From assembly GCA_963682175.1 (NCBI GenBank), contig OY821779.1, positions 4,352,501 through 4,416,500 of the forward strand: a DNA stretch of 64,000 nucleotides. The letters run 5' to 3'. A model generated the notes under the pieces. It saw nothing but the letters and a program-made list of their open reading frames with translations, was not told where the DNA came from and searched no databases. Both the position numbers and the translations under genes were made by a program. This stretch comes from Triglochin maritima (taxonomy: Eukaryota > Streptophyta > Magnoliopsida > Alismatales > Juncaginaceae). Below are positions 57,001 through 64,000 of the stretch, in pieces; position 1 is the stretch's first letter, and each line of letters opens with the position of its first letter.

Positions 57001-58001
57001 GCTATATCAAGTTTAGACAAAGAAACTAAATTACGAGAAAGAGATGGAACATAAAGAGTTTGATAAAGATCTAAATGGTGTCCTGTATCTAAAAGTAAAC
57101 GATAAGTCTCAATCCCTTCAACTGGTGCTTTGACACGGTTCCCCATAAGGACAAAGTTCTCATTTGGGTTTGTGGTTTGGATCGTAACGAATCCCTGCAT
57201 CGTATTAGAAACATGAGTGGTACAACCAGAATCAATCCACCAAGTATTATAAGGAACTTCTGCCAAATATGATTCGAAACATACAAAAACATTATGTTTA
57301 CCTTTACTTTCGAACCATGCCTTACGTTTATGGCAGTCTTTCTGATAGTGTCCAGGTTTGTGGCAGAAATGACACTTATCACCATTTTGTTCCTTCTTGT
57401 GGATTTGAGCAGATGACTCGTGGATCTTTAACGGTCCTTTATTGCCCTTTCCATACTTCTTTCCTGGTTTCCTTTTAACTCCTGAATGACCTACGAGATT
57501 GATAGAGTGGATTCCTTGTTTCTTAAGTCTTGCCTCTTCTTGAATAAGCATACTTTGAAGTTCAGTCACATTCCATTTATCCTTCATTGTGTTATAATTT
57601 ATTTGGAATGGACTGTACTCCTGAGGCAAAGAATTTATGATAAACTGTACAAGGAAACTATCATCCACTTTCATTCCCATGGTTCTTAATCTTGCTGCTA
57701 TGTTTGACATTTCTGTCACATGTTGATGCATAGTACGCGAACCATCGAACTTCATGGTGGTTAACATACTCATTAATGTACCAGCACGCGACTTATAAGC
57801 AGATTCAGATTGAGCAGTATCTTTCACATACTTCATAAATTCCTTAGCATCACTAGTTTCAGGAATAGTAGTCTTAATGTTATTTGCCACTGTCATTCGA
57901 ATAAGCATTAAGCTCAGTCTATTTGATCTTTCCCAACTCTTATGAAAAGATTTTTCTTCATTATTGCTTGTCTCGGTAAGAGCAACGGGCTTATCAGTCA
58001 T
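54057..58001 (-). CDS. Copia gag-pol polyprotein
   Basis: 1,314 residues from the first ATG. Order of domains: gag (UBN2 type, about 1-160), CCHC zinc knuckle at 210-223, protease with WIDSG (Asp 257), GAG-pre-integrase and HHCC zinc-binding region (H399, H404, C430, C433). Integrase follows with D460, D523 and E568, then reverse transcriptase with QMDVKTAF (Asp about 903) and YVDD (about 988-991), and RNase H with SDSDFAGC, MEAEF and CDNAA. The order integrase before reverse transcriptase defines Ty1/Copia. No stop or frameshift. Coding similarity continues about 45 codons upstream of this ATG without an ATG of its own. Confidence 0.95.
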   Translation of the reverse strand: MTDKPVALTETSNNEEKSFHKSWERSNRLSLMLIRMTVANNIKTTIPETSDAKEFMKYVKDTAQSESAYKSRAGTLMSMLTTMKFDGSRTMHQHVTEMSNIAARLRTMGMKVDDSFLVQFIINSLPQEYSPFQINYNTMKDKWNVTELQSMLIQEEARLKKQGIHSINLVGHSGVKRKPGKKYGKGNKGPLKIHESSAQIHKKEQNGDKCHFCHKPGHYQKDCHKRKAWFESKGKHNVFVCFESYLAEVPYNTWWIDSGCTTHVSNTMQGFVTIQTTNPNENFVLMGNRVKAPVEGIETYRLLLDTGHHLDLYQTLYVPSLSRNLVSLSKLDIAGYCSKFGNGSFSLFKQNLLVGSGVRCDGLYKLNLDNLFAETLLTLHHNIGMKRGLVDESSAYLWHKRLGHVSKERMQRLVKNEILPNLDFTDLNVCVDCIKGKFTKHTIKKSATRSTQLLEIVHTDICGPFDVPSFSGEKYFITFIDDFSRYGYVYLLHEKSQAANTLEVFVNEVERQLDKKVKIIRSDRGGEYYGKYDESGQCPGPFAKFLEGRGICTQYTMSGTPQQNGVAERRNRTLMDMVRSMLNNCSLPLSLWMHALKTVMYLLNRIPSKAVPKTPFELWTGRKPSLRHLHVWGCPAEVRIYNPHEKKLDSRTTSGFFIGYPEKSKGFRFYCPNHSTRIVETGNAKFIENGEISGSKEPRKVEIQEVRVQVSLPITSSNVVVPTIVEQFDNVQEQQMNDQTPHNEIVNNETLVNEPHEVALRRSERPRKHVISDDYVVYFQESELDIGINEDPVSFSQAMESINSIKWLDAMKEELKSMDHNKVWDLVELPEGSKRVGCKWVFKTKLDSNGNIERHKARLVAKGFTQKSGIDYKETFSPVSKKDSLRIIMALVAHYDLELHQMDVKTAFLNGNLDEEVYMEQPEGFVIEGKEHMVCKLKKSIYGLKQASRQWYLKFNDTITSFGFNENVVDRCIYLKVIGSKFIFLILYVDDLLLATNDLGLLHETKKFLSNNFEMKDMGEASYVIGIEIFRDRSQGLLGLSQKAYINKVLERFKMESCSAGVVPIQKGDKFNLKQCPNNELEHKQMENIPYASIVGSLMYAQTCTRPDISFAVGMLGRYQSNPGIDHWRAAKKVLRYLQGTKDHMLTYRRSDHLEVIGYSDSDFAGCVDTRKSTFGYLFLLAEGAISWKSAKQSVIAASTMEAEFVACFEATIHGLWLRNYISGLGIVDSIAKPLKIYCDNAAAVFFSKNDKYSKGAKHMELKYYAVKEEVQKQRVSIEHISTNLMVADLLTKGLPPKTFREHVERMGIIENNY

Positions 58002-58141
58002 GAGTGCTAAGTCAAGATCAAGAACACCTAAATGAAACTTGACTTCTTCACTCCATTCATTATAATTAAGCCCATTAAACTTTGTAATAGACGAAGCTTG
58101 CGAATGAAGTGAAACATTAACAGATGCTGCAAAAATAAATA
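58002..58141 (-). other. Upstream gag extension lacking an ATG
   Basis: In frame with gag-pol and encoding a typical gag N-terminus (FNGLNYNEWSEEVKFHLG, then LDLDLALM into the annotated frame). The only upstream limit is a TAG stop, and no in-frame ATG lies between. TATTTTTGCAG sits exactly at the upstream edge of the coding-like sequence and looks like a 3' splice site, so the start codon may be supplied by a spliced leader exon. Confidence 0.6.
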
Positions 58142-59096
58142 AATGCTCCTACATTAATGCTTTGAGACATAACTTAATCACGTAATTCAGACTTCTATAG
58201 CTATAAAATTGTCAAATTAAATATATATTGAACATCTCCTTTGGGTGATATAACAATATATAACAATGAACCATAATTGATGCTTAATTAAATTTTACAT
58301 AATTGGAAATTAAATATGCTTCAATAAGACATGTTTGTTATCTTTGGATATACTAAACACATCTAAATCGACATATCAATTAACCACAGTAATGTTCATG
58401 ATCACAAATAGGTTGATCCACCTTTGGGTGATCTTAAATATTTTGTAATCTATGAACTTCAATTATTCATGATAAATCATAAGGTCATCTCAATAATAGC
58501 ATCACATAATCATGAATAAATGATTTTTGCGTAATTTAACATCTACGAAAAACATTCTAAATCGGTCACTTTGGCGACTACGATTTATACGTAATATAGA
58601 TGTTATATGAATATTTCAACTATTCTATGTACGTAACGTTAGTAGGCAAAGTTAATTGTGATTACATAATAAACAATCAACATTTGAATAGTCATGATAA
58701 TAAGTTGTAAATTCACATGATACATAATATTATAAATCATATCCATGATATGCACGTATACTAATTTATATTGCATTGAACATAAAATATGAAAACCTTA
58801 AATACAACAGAGACATCAAATTCTATGTATCTTCCTGTTCTAAAAGTGTTAGAATTTAGATGGCCCTTTTTGTGTCCATGTGAAGATATCATAAAAGAAG
58901 ACGTGTTGTCACCCATCCAACAAAACATGAACAGTAACCATTCAATATTAAACACCGACAATGAAAGAAACAAAACAAACATGGAATCGCGATTAAGGGC
59001 AGCGGAAAAACAAGTATAGTCACGATTTCATTATCCTTCGTGGATTATTCTTTTTCGGGAAATCATAAGTTCTTAAACCACGCTCTTGATACCAAA

Positions 59097-59508
59097 TGTT
59101 AGTCTTTTAATTTGCTTCATGATTGATGCACAACGAAACCCTAATAGCACATTATAGGATCTTGAACAAATGATTTCCACAACGATATTAAAGAGAAGAC
59201 AAGAACACATACCTTGCTCCATGATTCTATTCAACGAAGAGAAATCTCCAATTGCTATGAATTGATTTCTCCCTCTCAACCTCACACACCTTTCTTGATA
59301 GAAGTTTTTGATGGGGAAAACTAACTTGTGTCTTTGGAAGAGGGAGGACCAATCCTTTTATAGAAGTATAGGGAGTAACCACCCATCATGGTGTAACTAC
59401 CCACTTTCCTTAAATCTCTCTTAATTAATTGATTGATTATTAATTTCGTAATATTATTAATTTAATAAAGTTGACACTTAATACATGGGTTACAAGAAAT
59501 ATCTAACA
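59097..59508 (-). repeat. 5' LTR of the Copia element
   Basis: 412 bp. No difference from the 3' LTR was seen by eye. Its TATAAAAGG (about 59354-59362) is the element promoter. Confidence 0.95.
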
Positions 59509-59903
59509 CCAAGAACCCGACCGCGGGCGTTCCCGACGCCCTCCTCGGACGTGAAGGGCTGCGACGGGGAGTCGAAGGCGTTGGTGTTGACGAGCGTCCG
59601 GAGGAAGCCCTCTTGGGTCATGACGTCCGGGAACTCGACCGGGCTCCCGCCGCGCTCCAGCAGAAGGACGTTATGGGTCTCGGAGAGAGTGGCGGCGAGC
59701 GAGCACCCGGCGGTCCCGCCCCCGATGATGATGTAGTCGTAGTCAGCTTCCGAGGGGAGGCGGGTAGCGTCGAGGGCGAAGGAGGCGTAGGGTGGGTCGG
59801 AGGAGGAGGAGAAGGGGAAGAAGAGGAGGAGGAGAGAGAGGGTGGCGGTGGTGGTGTTCATTTTCTTGGAGAGTTTGGTGGTGTTTGTTATGTGGAGTTC
59901 CAA

Positions 59904-59917
59904 CACGTGATATATAG
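59904..59917 (-). promoter_or_regulatory. TATA box and G-box of the HOTHEAD-like gene
   Basis: The minus strand reads AATCTATATATCACGTG: a TATA box about 48-56 bases upstream of the ATG, running into the palindromic G-box CACGTG (59904-59909). Confidence 0.55.
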
Positions 59918-60713
59918 ATTTGTTTAGGCGGGAGAGGTTAGTTAATTATGGTTTAATTTAATTTAATGAAACTTGAATGGGGATATTTGCGTCTGTATCT
60001 TCGCTTTCTTCTTATTTGCATCCGTGCTCTTCAGTTTGGGTCATTATAGATCATTAATTAGTGACCATGTATTTTTATTTTTTTTCATAGTTAATGGTCT
60101 AATTTGACATGACTCTGCTGACTTTGTCATGGTATCTACTTATCACTATCCGAAGTCTTCTTCGTATTGAAATTGTTTTCTGCTAAAAATTCAAACATGT
60201 TGACATCCCCCCTTATCTTCCATACGCGGTAGCTTTTTTCCATTAAAATTGCAAAAGTATGGGTACTTACATTTTGGATCATCATAGAATGTAAGTACTC
60301 AAAGTCCACTATTAATTTAACAACAAGATCGTAATTTGGTTCGTTACCGTGAGATGGTTGTATTATAACAACTTCAAATTTAACCACTTAAAAGTCTAAA
60401 TATGGTTGTATTATAAAGGAGAAGACCACACTTCGTTGGTAAGGATCGAAATCCAAAATTATATTCATCGATTATAAGTGAAATTCTAAAAATCCAAGGT
60501 GTCGTCCGAAACCAACCACCCTCTCTTTCTGTACTTAGTACGTAGTATCACAATTGCTCCAAATCGGCCATCTATACTCGTCCTTGTGGAAAGCCAAATT
60601 CAATTTCATCTAAAGAGGAAACACAATTTCTACTCTTAGTTTGGTACAGGAGGAGGCAAAGCATTAATTATATACATACCCCATAATTTGCTTGTACTTT
60701 CACCTAATCAATA
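59918..60713. other. Divergent promoter region of HOTHEAD-like and GLR-like genes
   Basis: About 1 kb separates the two start codons (59861 on minus, 60908 on plus). No gene is seen in it; the 83-codon minus-strand frame at 60136-60387 has no recognised family. Confidence 0.5.
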
Positions 60714-60726
60714 ATATATATATAAA
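60714..60726 (+). promoter_or_regulatory. TATA box candidate of the GLR-like gene
   Basis: AATATATATATAAAG lies about 185-195 bases upstream of the ATG at 60908. Confidence 0.4.
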
Positions 60727-60907
60727 GATCAACAGAAGTAAAATTTATTAACAAAGGAAGAATATAATTAGTGCAAACATATAACACTAATACAAAGTCC
60801 AACAAAACAGAAACGAAGTCAGTCAAAGAAGAGAGAGTGAAGACAGAAAGCCGCGTTTACTAATAAGAGTCTCTCCTTCACTCGTTCTACGTCCTACTCC
60901 TCTCCAG

Positions 60908-61157
60908 ATGGCTCTCCACCACCACTTCATCTTTCTTCTTCTGTTCACGCTTCTCCGGGCCGGCGTGACGGCGTCTGTCCAATTGGTAGACGTTGGTGTC
61001 GTTCTCGACGTGGAGGGAACGTGGCTCGGGAAGGTGGGATGGAGCTGCGTCAGCATGGCGGTGAACGATTTCTACGCCGCGCACCCCAACTACACCACCA
61101 GGTTGTCGCTCCACCTCCGCGACTCCCAAAACTCCCCTGTCGAGGCCGCTTCTGCCG
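60908..61157 (+). CDS. GLR: Glutamate receptor-like channel, first exon only
   Basis: The exon encodes 83 residues and ends at a GTGTTT donor after GAG-GCC-GCT-TCT-GCC-G. A signal peptide (MALHHHFIFLLLFTLLRAG) is followed by VDVGVVLDVEGTWLGKVG, SCVSMAVNDFYAAHPNY and TTRLSLHLRDSQNSPVEAAS. This is the usual beginning of the extracellular ligand-binding (ANF-receptor/LIVBP-like) domain of plant GLRs, ligand-gated cation channels of the plasma membrane and vacuole. Full proteins have about 850-950 residues. The following ALDLI-type exon was not found up to 64000. The intron holds a MULE MITE and a PIF/Harbinger element. Either the gene continues beyond the window or only the 5' end survives. Confidence 0.8.
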
Positions 61158-61349
61158 GTGTTTTTCTCTCTCTCTCTCTCTTATTTGGAGTTTGGTTTTT
61201 GTGGTGGTTTAACGGTCAAAGTGATCCGGATAATATCTGCTTCTACGTATTTATTCAAATTTGTTTAGTAGGATATGAGTGCTAAACGTAGAATCCGTTT
61301 AAATTTGGTAACGAATATGACAACGTAGAACTAAGAGTATATATAATAA

Positions 61350-61688
61350 GAGGAGGGATCTACCACCCTTAAATTTTGTTTACATGACGATAAAATCAAA
61401 TTTAATCTTTAAATTGAAAATCCAAATCGTAGATTTTGATCTGCAATATATGTAGATTAAGTACGTCAAAAATCATAAAATTTAGAAATCGTTCATATAA
61501 GATCTAGAAATTAGATTTTTAATGAATGTAGTACGTTCATTTTTACATATGTAATATTACGTAAAATATTTTTCAAATTTTATAATTTTCGATGCCTTTA
61601 ATCTACATATGTTTTAGATTTTTAATTTTAATTTATCGTCAAACACAACCGTGTGTCAATAAAATTTAAACCCAGTGGATTCCTTCTC
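61350..61688. mobile_element. MULE-type MITE in the GLR-like intron
   Basis: 339 bp. The ends GAGGAGGGATC and (complement) GAGAAGGAATC match, with further inverted similarity inward (ATGTAGATTAA and TTAATCTACAT). A perfect 9-bp duplication ATATAATAA stands at 61341-61349 and 61689-61697. Confidence 0.7.
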
Positions 61689-61697
61689 ATATAATAA

Positions 61698-62560
61698 TAA
61701 TAATACCCTATTTCTCAATTGAAATGTTTTTTCTTCTTCTTTGCATCTGCTTCGTATTTGTATTCGATTGTTATCCGAGAACCTAACTCTGCTGAATGTT
61801 CAATCCACACTGTTGTCCAATAATCAGATTAAGGTTTCCAATGATCTACCCTTCTGGAGGTGTTTGTGCACTTTGAAAATCAAACAGAATGGTGATGGAA
61901 TGATATTATTATGCAGAACCTAAAGTGTTTTCCCTTTTCTTCTTCTTCTTCTTTATTTTGATTGAATTTCACAGTTAAAAGAAAAGAAAAACTCTGTCCA
62001 GCTTGAATATCAAGTAAATTAATGGTGGATGTTGAAGTACCAGTTGGATTTTCTAAAAGTAGAGCTTGGAAGAAGTAGATGTAGGTTAATTCCAAAAGTA
62101 TCTGCCCCTTCATAGTGGATGGCAATAAAAAAACACTTAGACATTGCTCTTTGGAATTAGTTAACCAAAATTTGGAAGGACCAATCAAGCATTGGTAAAT
62201 CTAAAATTTGAAAGCATGACCACACAATATCATAATCTAGTTTCCACATGAATTGTCATTTGGCCCATCCACAACAACTTTTTTTGAGTAAAAACTAGAA
62301 TATAAATCAATAATGCATATTATCTGCATCATAGTTTTAGCAAGCTCAAAGGTCCTTTTCATTATTGTCTGTGGATGTTATGCTGAATTTGTTTAACTTA
62401 AAATTTTGCAACCTATCCATCTGCATCTACTTATGTCAGTTGTATGTTCTTTTGTATGTTACACAAGCTTTTCTAATTTAAACCATGTCAGTAATTACCC
62501 AGAACCGAGATTTATTTATTGCTTCAATTAGTAAGGTGAAGCATCTATTATAGTACATTA
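61698..62560. other. Intron-like sequence, no exon seen
   Basis: T-rich and A-rich sequence compatible with a long GLR intron. I looked for the next GLR exon in all frames and did not find it. The 102-codon minus-strand frame at 61880-62188 is not recognisable. Confidence 0.45.
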
Positions 62561-63020
62561 CATCCTTTGCCAAAGGCCTATGAAGTTGAGTTCTCATTAC
62601 GATGAGCACTACCGCTAAGGCCATTACTAACCATGACCTGGACGACCCGGTCATCAGCTCTCTCTCTCTTCAAAATCAGCTTTCTCTCTCTTCCACATCA
62701 GCTTTCTCTTTCCTCAACCCACATTCTTCTCTTTCCTACACTATTCATCTCTTAACCACAACCCAACACAACCCACAACAACCTACCTCTCTCCTCCACA
62801 TCATCTTTTATTTCCACTAACTTTTATTATATTCCAAAATCAATTATATTTACTCAAAACATTAATAATTCAAACAAATATTTATTAATAAGCAAATAAT
62901 TATGTTTATCAATAACAAACAAAATACATATTTATTTAAACCATTATACGTAGCGTAATACAATAAAATATTACATTACCTTAATTTCATTAAAATGAAA
63001 ATGCATACTACTAAAAAAAA
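62561..63020. other. 3' flank of the PIF/Harbinger transposase gene
   Basis: Non-coding, CT-rich then AT-rich. It probably includes one end of the element (a candidate near GAGCACTACCGCTAAGGCC at about 62602), but without the other end, outside the window, the terminus cannot be confirmed. Confidence 0.4.
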
Positions 63021-64000
63021 TTAATTTGAGGTTCCCCCGAATCGTTGCCATATGTGCTCGATCAAGTCATATCTTAGGGCGAGATGCCTGTTTTTTTCAC
63101 GAATGCGTTCTCTGGTGTCCATATACGTATCAAGATTGACAACACGACCGGTGGAGAACTGATTCGAACCCAGAGTTGATGTGCCCCCTAAGTTGGGCGG
63201 GAGGTCCTGATCAAACTCTGTTGTATCATAAAGAGTGGAATATGAGTCTCGTTCGTCCTCTACTATCATGTTGTGCATTATGATGCACGCAGTGATGATC
63301 TTGCTCAGCAGGTCAACGTTCCACGCAAGAGCAGGAGATTTTATGATTGCCCACCGCGCCTGCAGCACTCCAAATGCACGTTCGACGTCTTTACGCACTC
63401 CTTCTTGACATTGTGCAAATAATCTGTCCTTAGGAGTTTGGGGTAAAGGGATAGACTTCACGAAAGCTGCCCACTGCGGATAAATACCATCTGTAAGGTA
63501 ATATCCCATATTATAAGGATGACCGTTGACAGAGTATTGGACAGTAGGCGCACGTCCTTCTAAGACATTATTAAACACAGGAGACCGCTGAAGGACGTTT
63601 AGGTCGTTACAAGACCCTGGAACACCGAAGAAGGAATGCCATATCCAGAGGTCATACGACGCTACAGCCTCTAGGATAACAGTGGGTTTTCCACTACGTC
63701 CTTGGAATTGTCCTTTCCAAGCAGATGGACAATTCTTCCATTGCCAGTGCATACAGTCGATGCTCCCCAACATTCCTGGAAAGCCTCGTTGCTCAGCAAC
63801 GTGTAACAGCCTTGCTAAGTCCTCTGATGTGGGACTTCGCAGATATTCTTCCTGAAAGTTGAGTATGACCCCTTCCACAAATTTTTGGAGAGACTTTCTT
63901 GCCGTTTCCTGGCTCATCCGCAGGTACTCGTCCACGTTATCAGCTGATACACCATAAGCTAACATTCGGAGAGCTGCAGTTATTTTTTGCAATCCTGATA
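63021..64000 (-). CDS. PIF/Harbinger transposase (ALP1-like), 5' part beyond the window
   Basis: At least 323 residues, frame open to the right edge. The first codons visible (GLQKITAALRMLAYG) continue an upstream domain, so no start is called. The DDE nuclease domain (DDE_4/plant transposase type) shows GMLGSIDCMHWQWKNCP (first Asp), YLTDGIYPQW (second Asp) and VERAFGVLQARW (Glu), counted at about residues 79, 168 and 204 of the visible part. The tail has NMIVEDERD and HLALRYDLIEHIW, normal for plant copies, and no stop or frameshift. Such enzymes cut and paste elements into TTA/TAA with help from a Myb-like second protein, which is not in the window. The same superfamily probably mobilised the MITE at 12874-13773. 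Confidence 0.92.
   Translation of the reverse strand, partial: SGLQKITAALRMLAYGVSADNVDEYLRMSQETARKSLQKFVEGVILNFQEEYLRSPTSEDLARLLHVAEQRGFPGMLGSIDCMHWQWKNCPSAWKGQFQGRSGKPTVILEAVASYDLWIWHSFFGVPGSCNDLNVLQRSPVFNNVLEGRAPTVQYSVNGHPYNMGYYLTDGIYPQWAAFVKSIPLPQTPKDRLFAQCQEGVRKDVERAFGVLQARWAIIKSPALAWNVDLLSKIITACIIMHNMIVEDERDSYSTLYDTTEFDQDLPPNLGGTSTLGSNQFSTGRVVNLDTYMDTRERIREKNRHLALRYDLIEHIWQRFGGTSN

Larger units (their letters stand above)
53244..59508 (-). mobile_element. Full-length Copia retrotransposon, very recent insertion
   Basis: 6,265 bp with 412-bp LTRs at 53244-53655 and 59097-59508 that look identical base for base, and a perfect duplication CCAAG at 53239-53243 and 59509-59513. On the minus strand the primer-binding site TGGTATCAAGAGC adjoins the 5' LTR (about 59083-59095) and the purine tract GTGGGAGAA adjoins the 3' LTR (53656-53664). 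One uninterrupted gag-pol frame lies inside. It has the same orientation as the gene it disrupts. All parts needed for mobility seem present, except that the gag start is unclear. The internal DNA between pol and the 5' LTR (58142-59082) is non-coding leader. Confidence 0.95.
51561..59861 (-). pseudogene. HTH: HOTHEAD-like GMC oxidoreductase, exon 1 split by a Copia insertion
   Basis: Exon 1 is in two pieces (59861-59509 and 53238-52862), exon 2 is 52558-51712 and exon 3 is 51621-51561. Introns are GT-AG and phases agree once the insert is ignored, giving about 545 residues. A signal peptide (MNTTTATLSLLLLFFPF) precedes the FAD-binding motif DYIIIGGGTAGCSLA; GMC signature 1 (GRVLGGSSAINAGF) contains the insertion point. 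Signature 2 is GAIGSPQLLLLSGIGP. The C-terminus has LWHYHGGC and VVDGSTLNVSPGTNPQ with the catalytic-region His and Asn. HOTHEAD-type enzymes are secretory-pathway FAD oxidoreductases tied to omega-hydroxy fatty acid oxidation in cutin formation; relatives include mandelonitrile lyases. The reading frame outside the insert is intact, so the knockout is recent. The start is ATG 59861; no ATG lies further upstream in frame. Confidence 0.92.

Noticed and set aside
54621..57689. Plus-strand frames of 62-74 codons
   Set aside because: Antisense to Copia gag-pol.
59862..59906. N-terminal extension of the HOTHEAD-like protein starting at 59906
   Set aside because: The first codon there is GTG, not ATG, and it overlaps the TATA/G-box region; ATG at 59861 followed by a signal peptide is the better start.

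Overview
This is a stretch of plant nuclear genome, almost certainly from a eudicot. The evidence is small intron-split genes with plant-only products (FPF1-like, HOTHEAD-like, glutamate receptor-like), AT-rich introns and intergenic DNA, and a heavy load of plant transposons. No rRNA, canonical tRNA, CRISPR or bacterial-type operon was seen. I cannot name the species.

Layout. 1-8644: an old LTR that holds a second solo LTR, which in turn holds a young, gag-only Sirevirus-like Copia element; two of the three nesting levels have target-site duplications (TSDs) that I read directly. 8645-12365: remnants of a PTRHD1-like gene with a Mutator-like element (MULE) between its recognisable exons. 12874-15989: three inverted-repeat elements, the last a 1.36-kb hairpin with arms of about 650 bp. 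16644-19644 (+): four-exon SELENOH-like gene. 21988-22730: solo LTR in a CT-rich tract. 23907-24248 (-): FPF1-like gene. 24493-31067: hAT-like remnant, SINE and solo Sirevirus LTR in otherwise empty DNA. 34816-36399 (-): intronless BCS1-type AAA-ATPase. 37598-41151: second MULE, with a 2.1-kb solo LTR lodged next to its right end. 42004-45589: MULE MITE and hAT MITE. 45815-51034 (+): 15-exon FGGY sugar kinase with two GC-AG introns. 51561-59861 (-): HOTHEAD-like GMC oxidoreductase whose first coding exon is split by a full-length Copia element (53244-59508) with LTRs that look identical. 60908 onward (+): first exon of a glutamate receptor-like gene. 63021 to the right edge (-): PIF/Harbinger transposase.

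The host genes do not form a pathway; they are unrelated single-copy style genes. FGGY and the HOTHEAD-like gene are convergent, about 0.5 kb apart. What ties the window together is transposon activity: at least twelve elements have a TSD I could read, three nests can be ordered in time, and two genes have been damaged (PTRHD1-like, HOTHEAD-like). I found no evidence for a wholly new biological system. The least explained items are the hairpin element with nested GC-rich palindromes, the 22-bp minisatellite shared by two diverged MULEs, the GGTCGACC palindrome clusters shared by different LTR families, and an unrecognised 119-codon open frame at 20444-20803. All alignments were made by eye.
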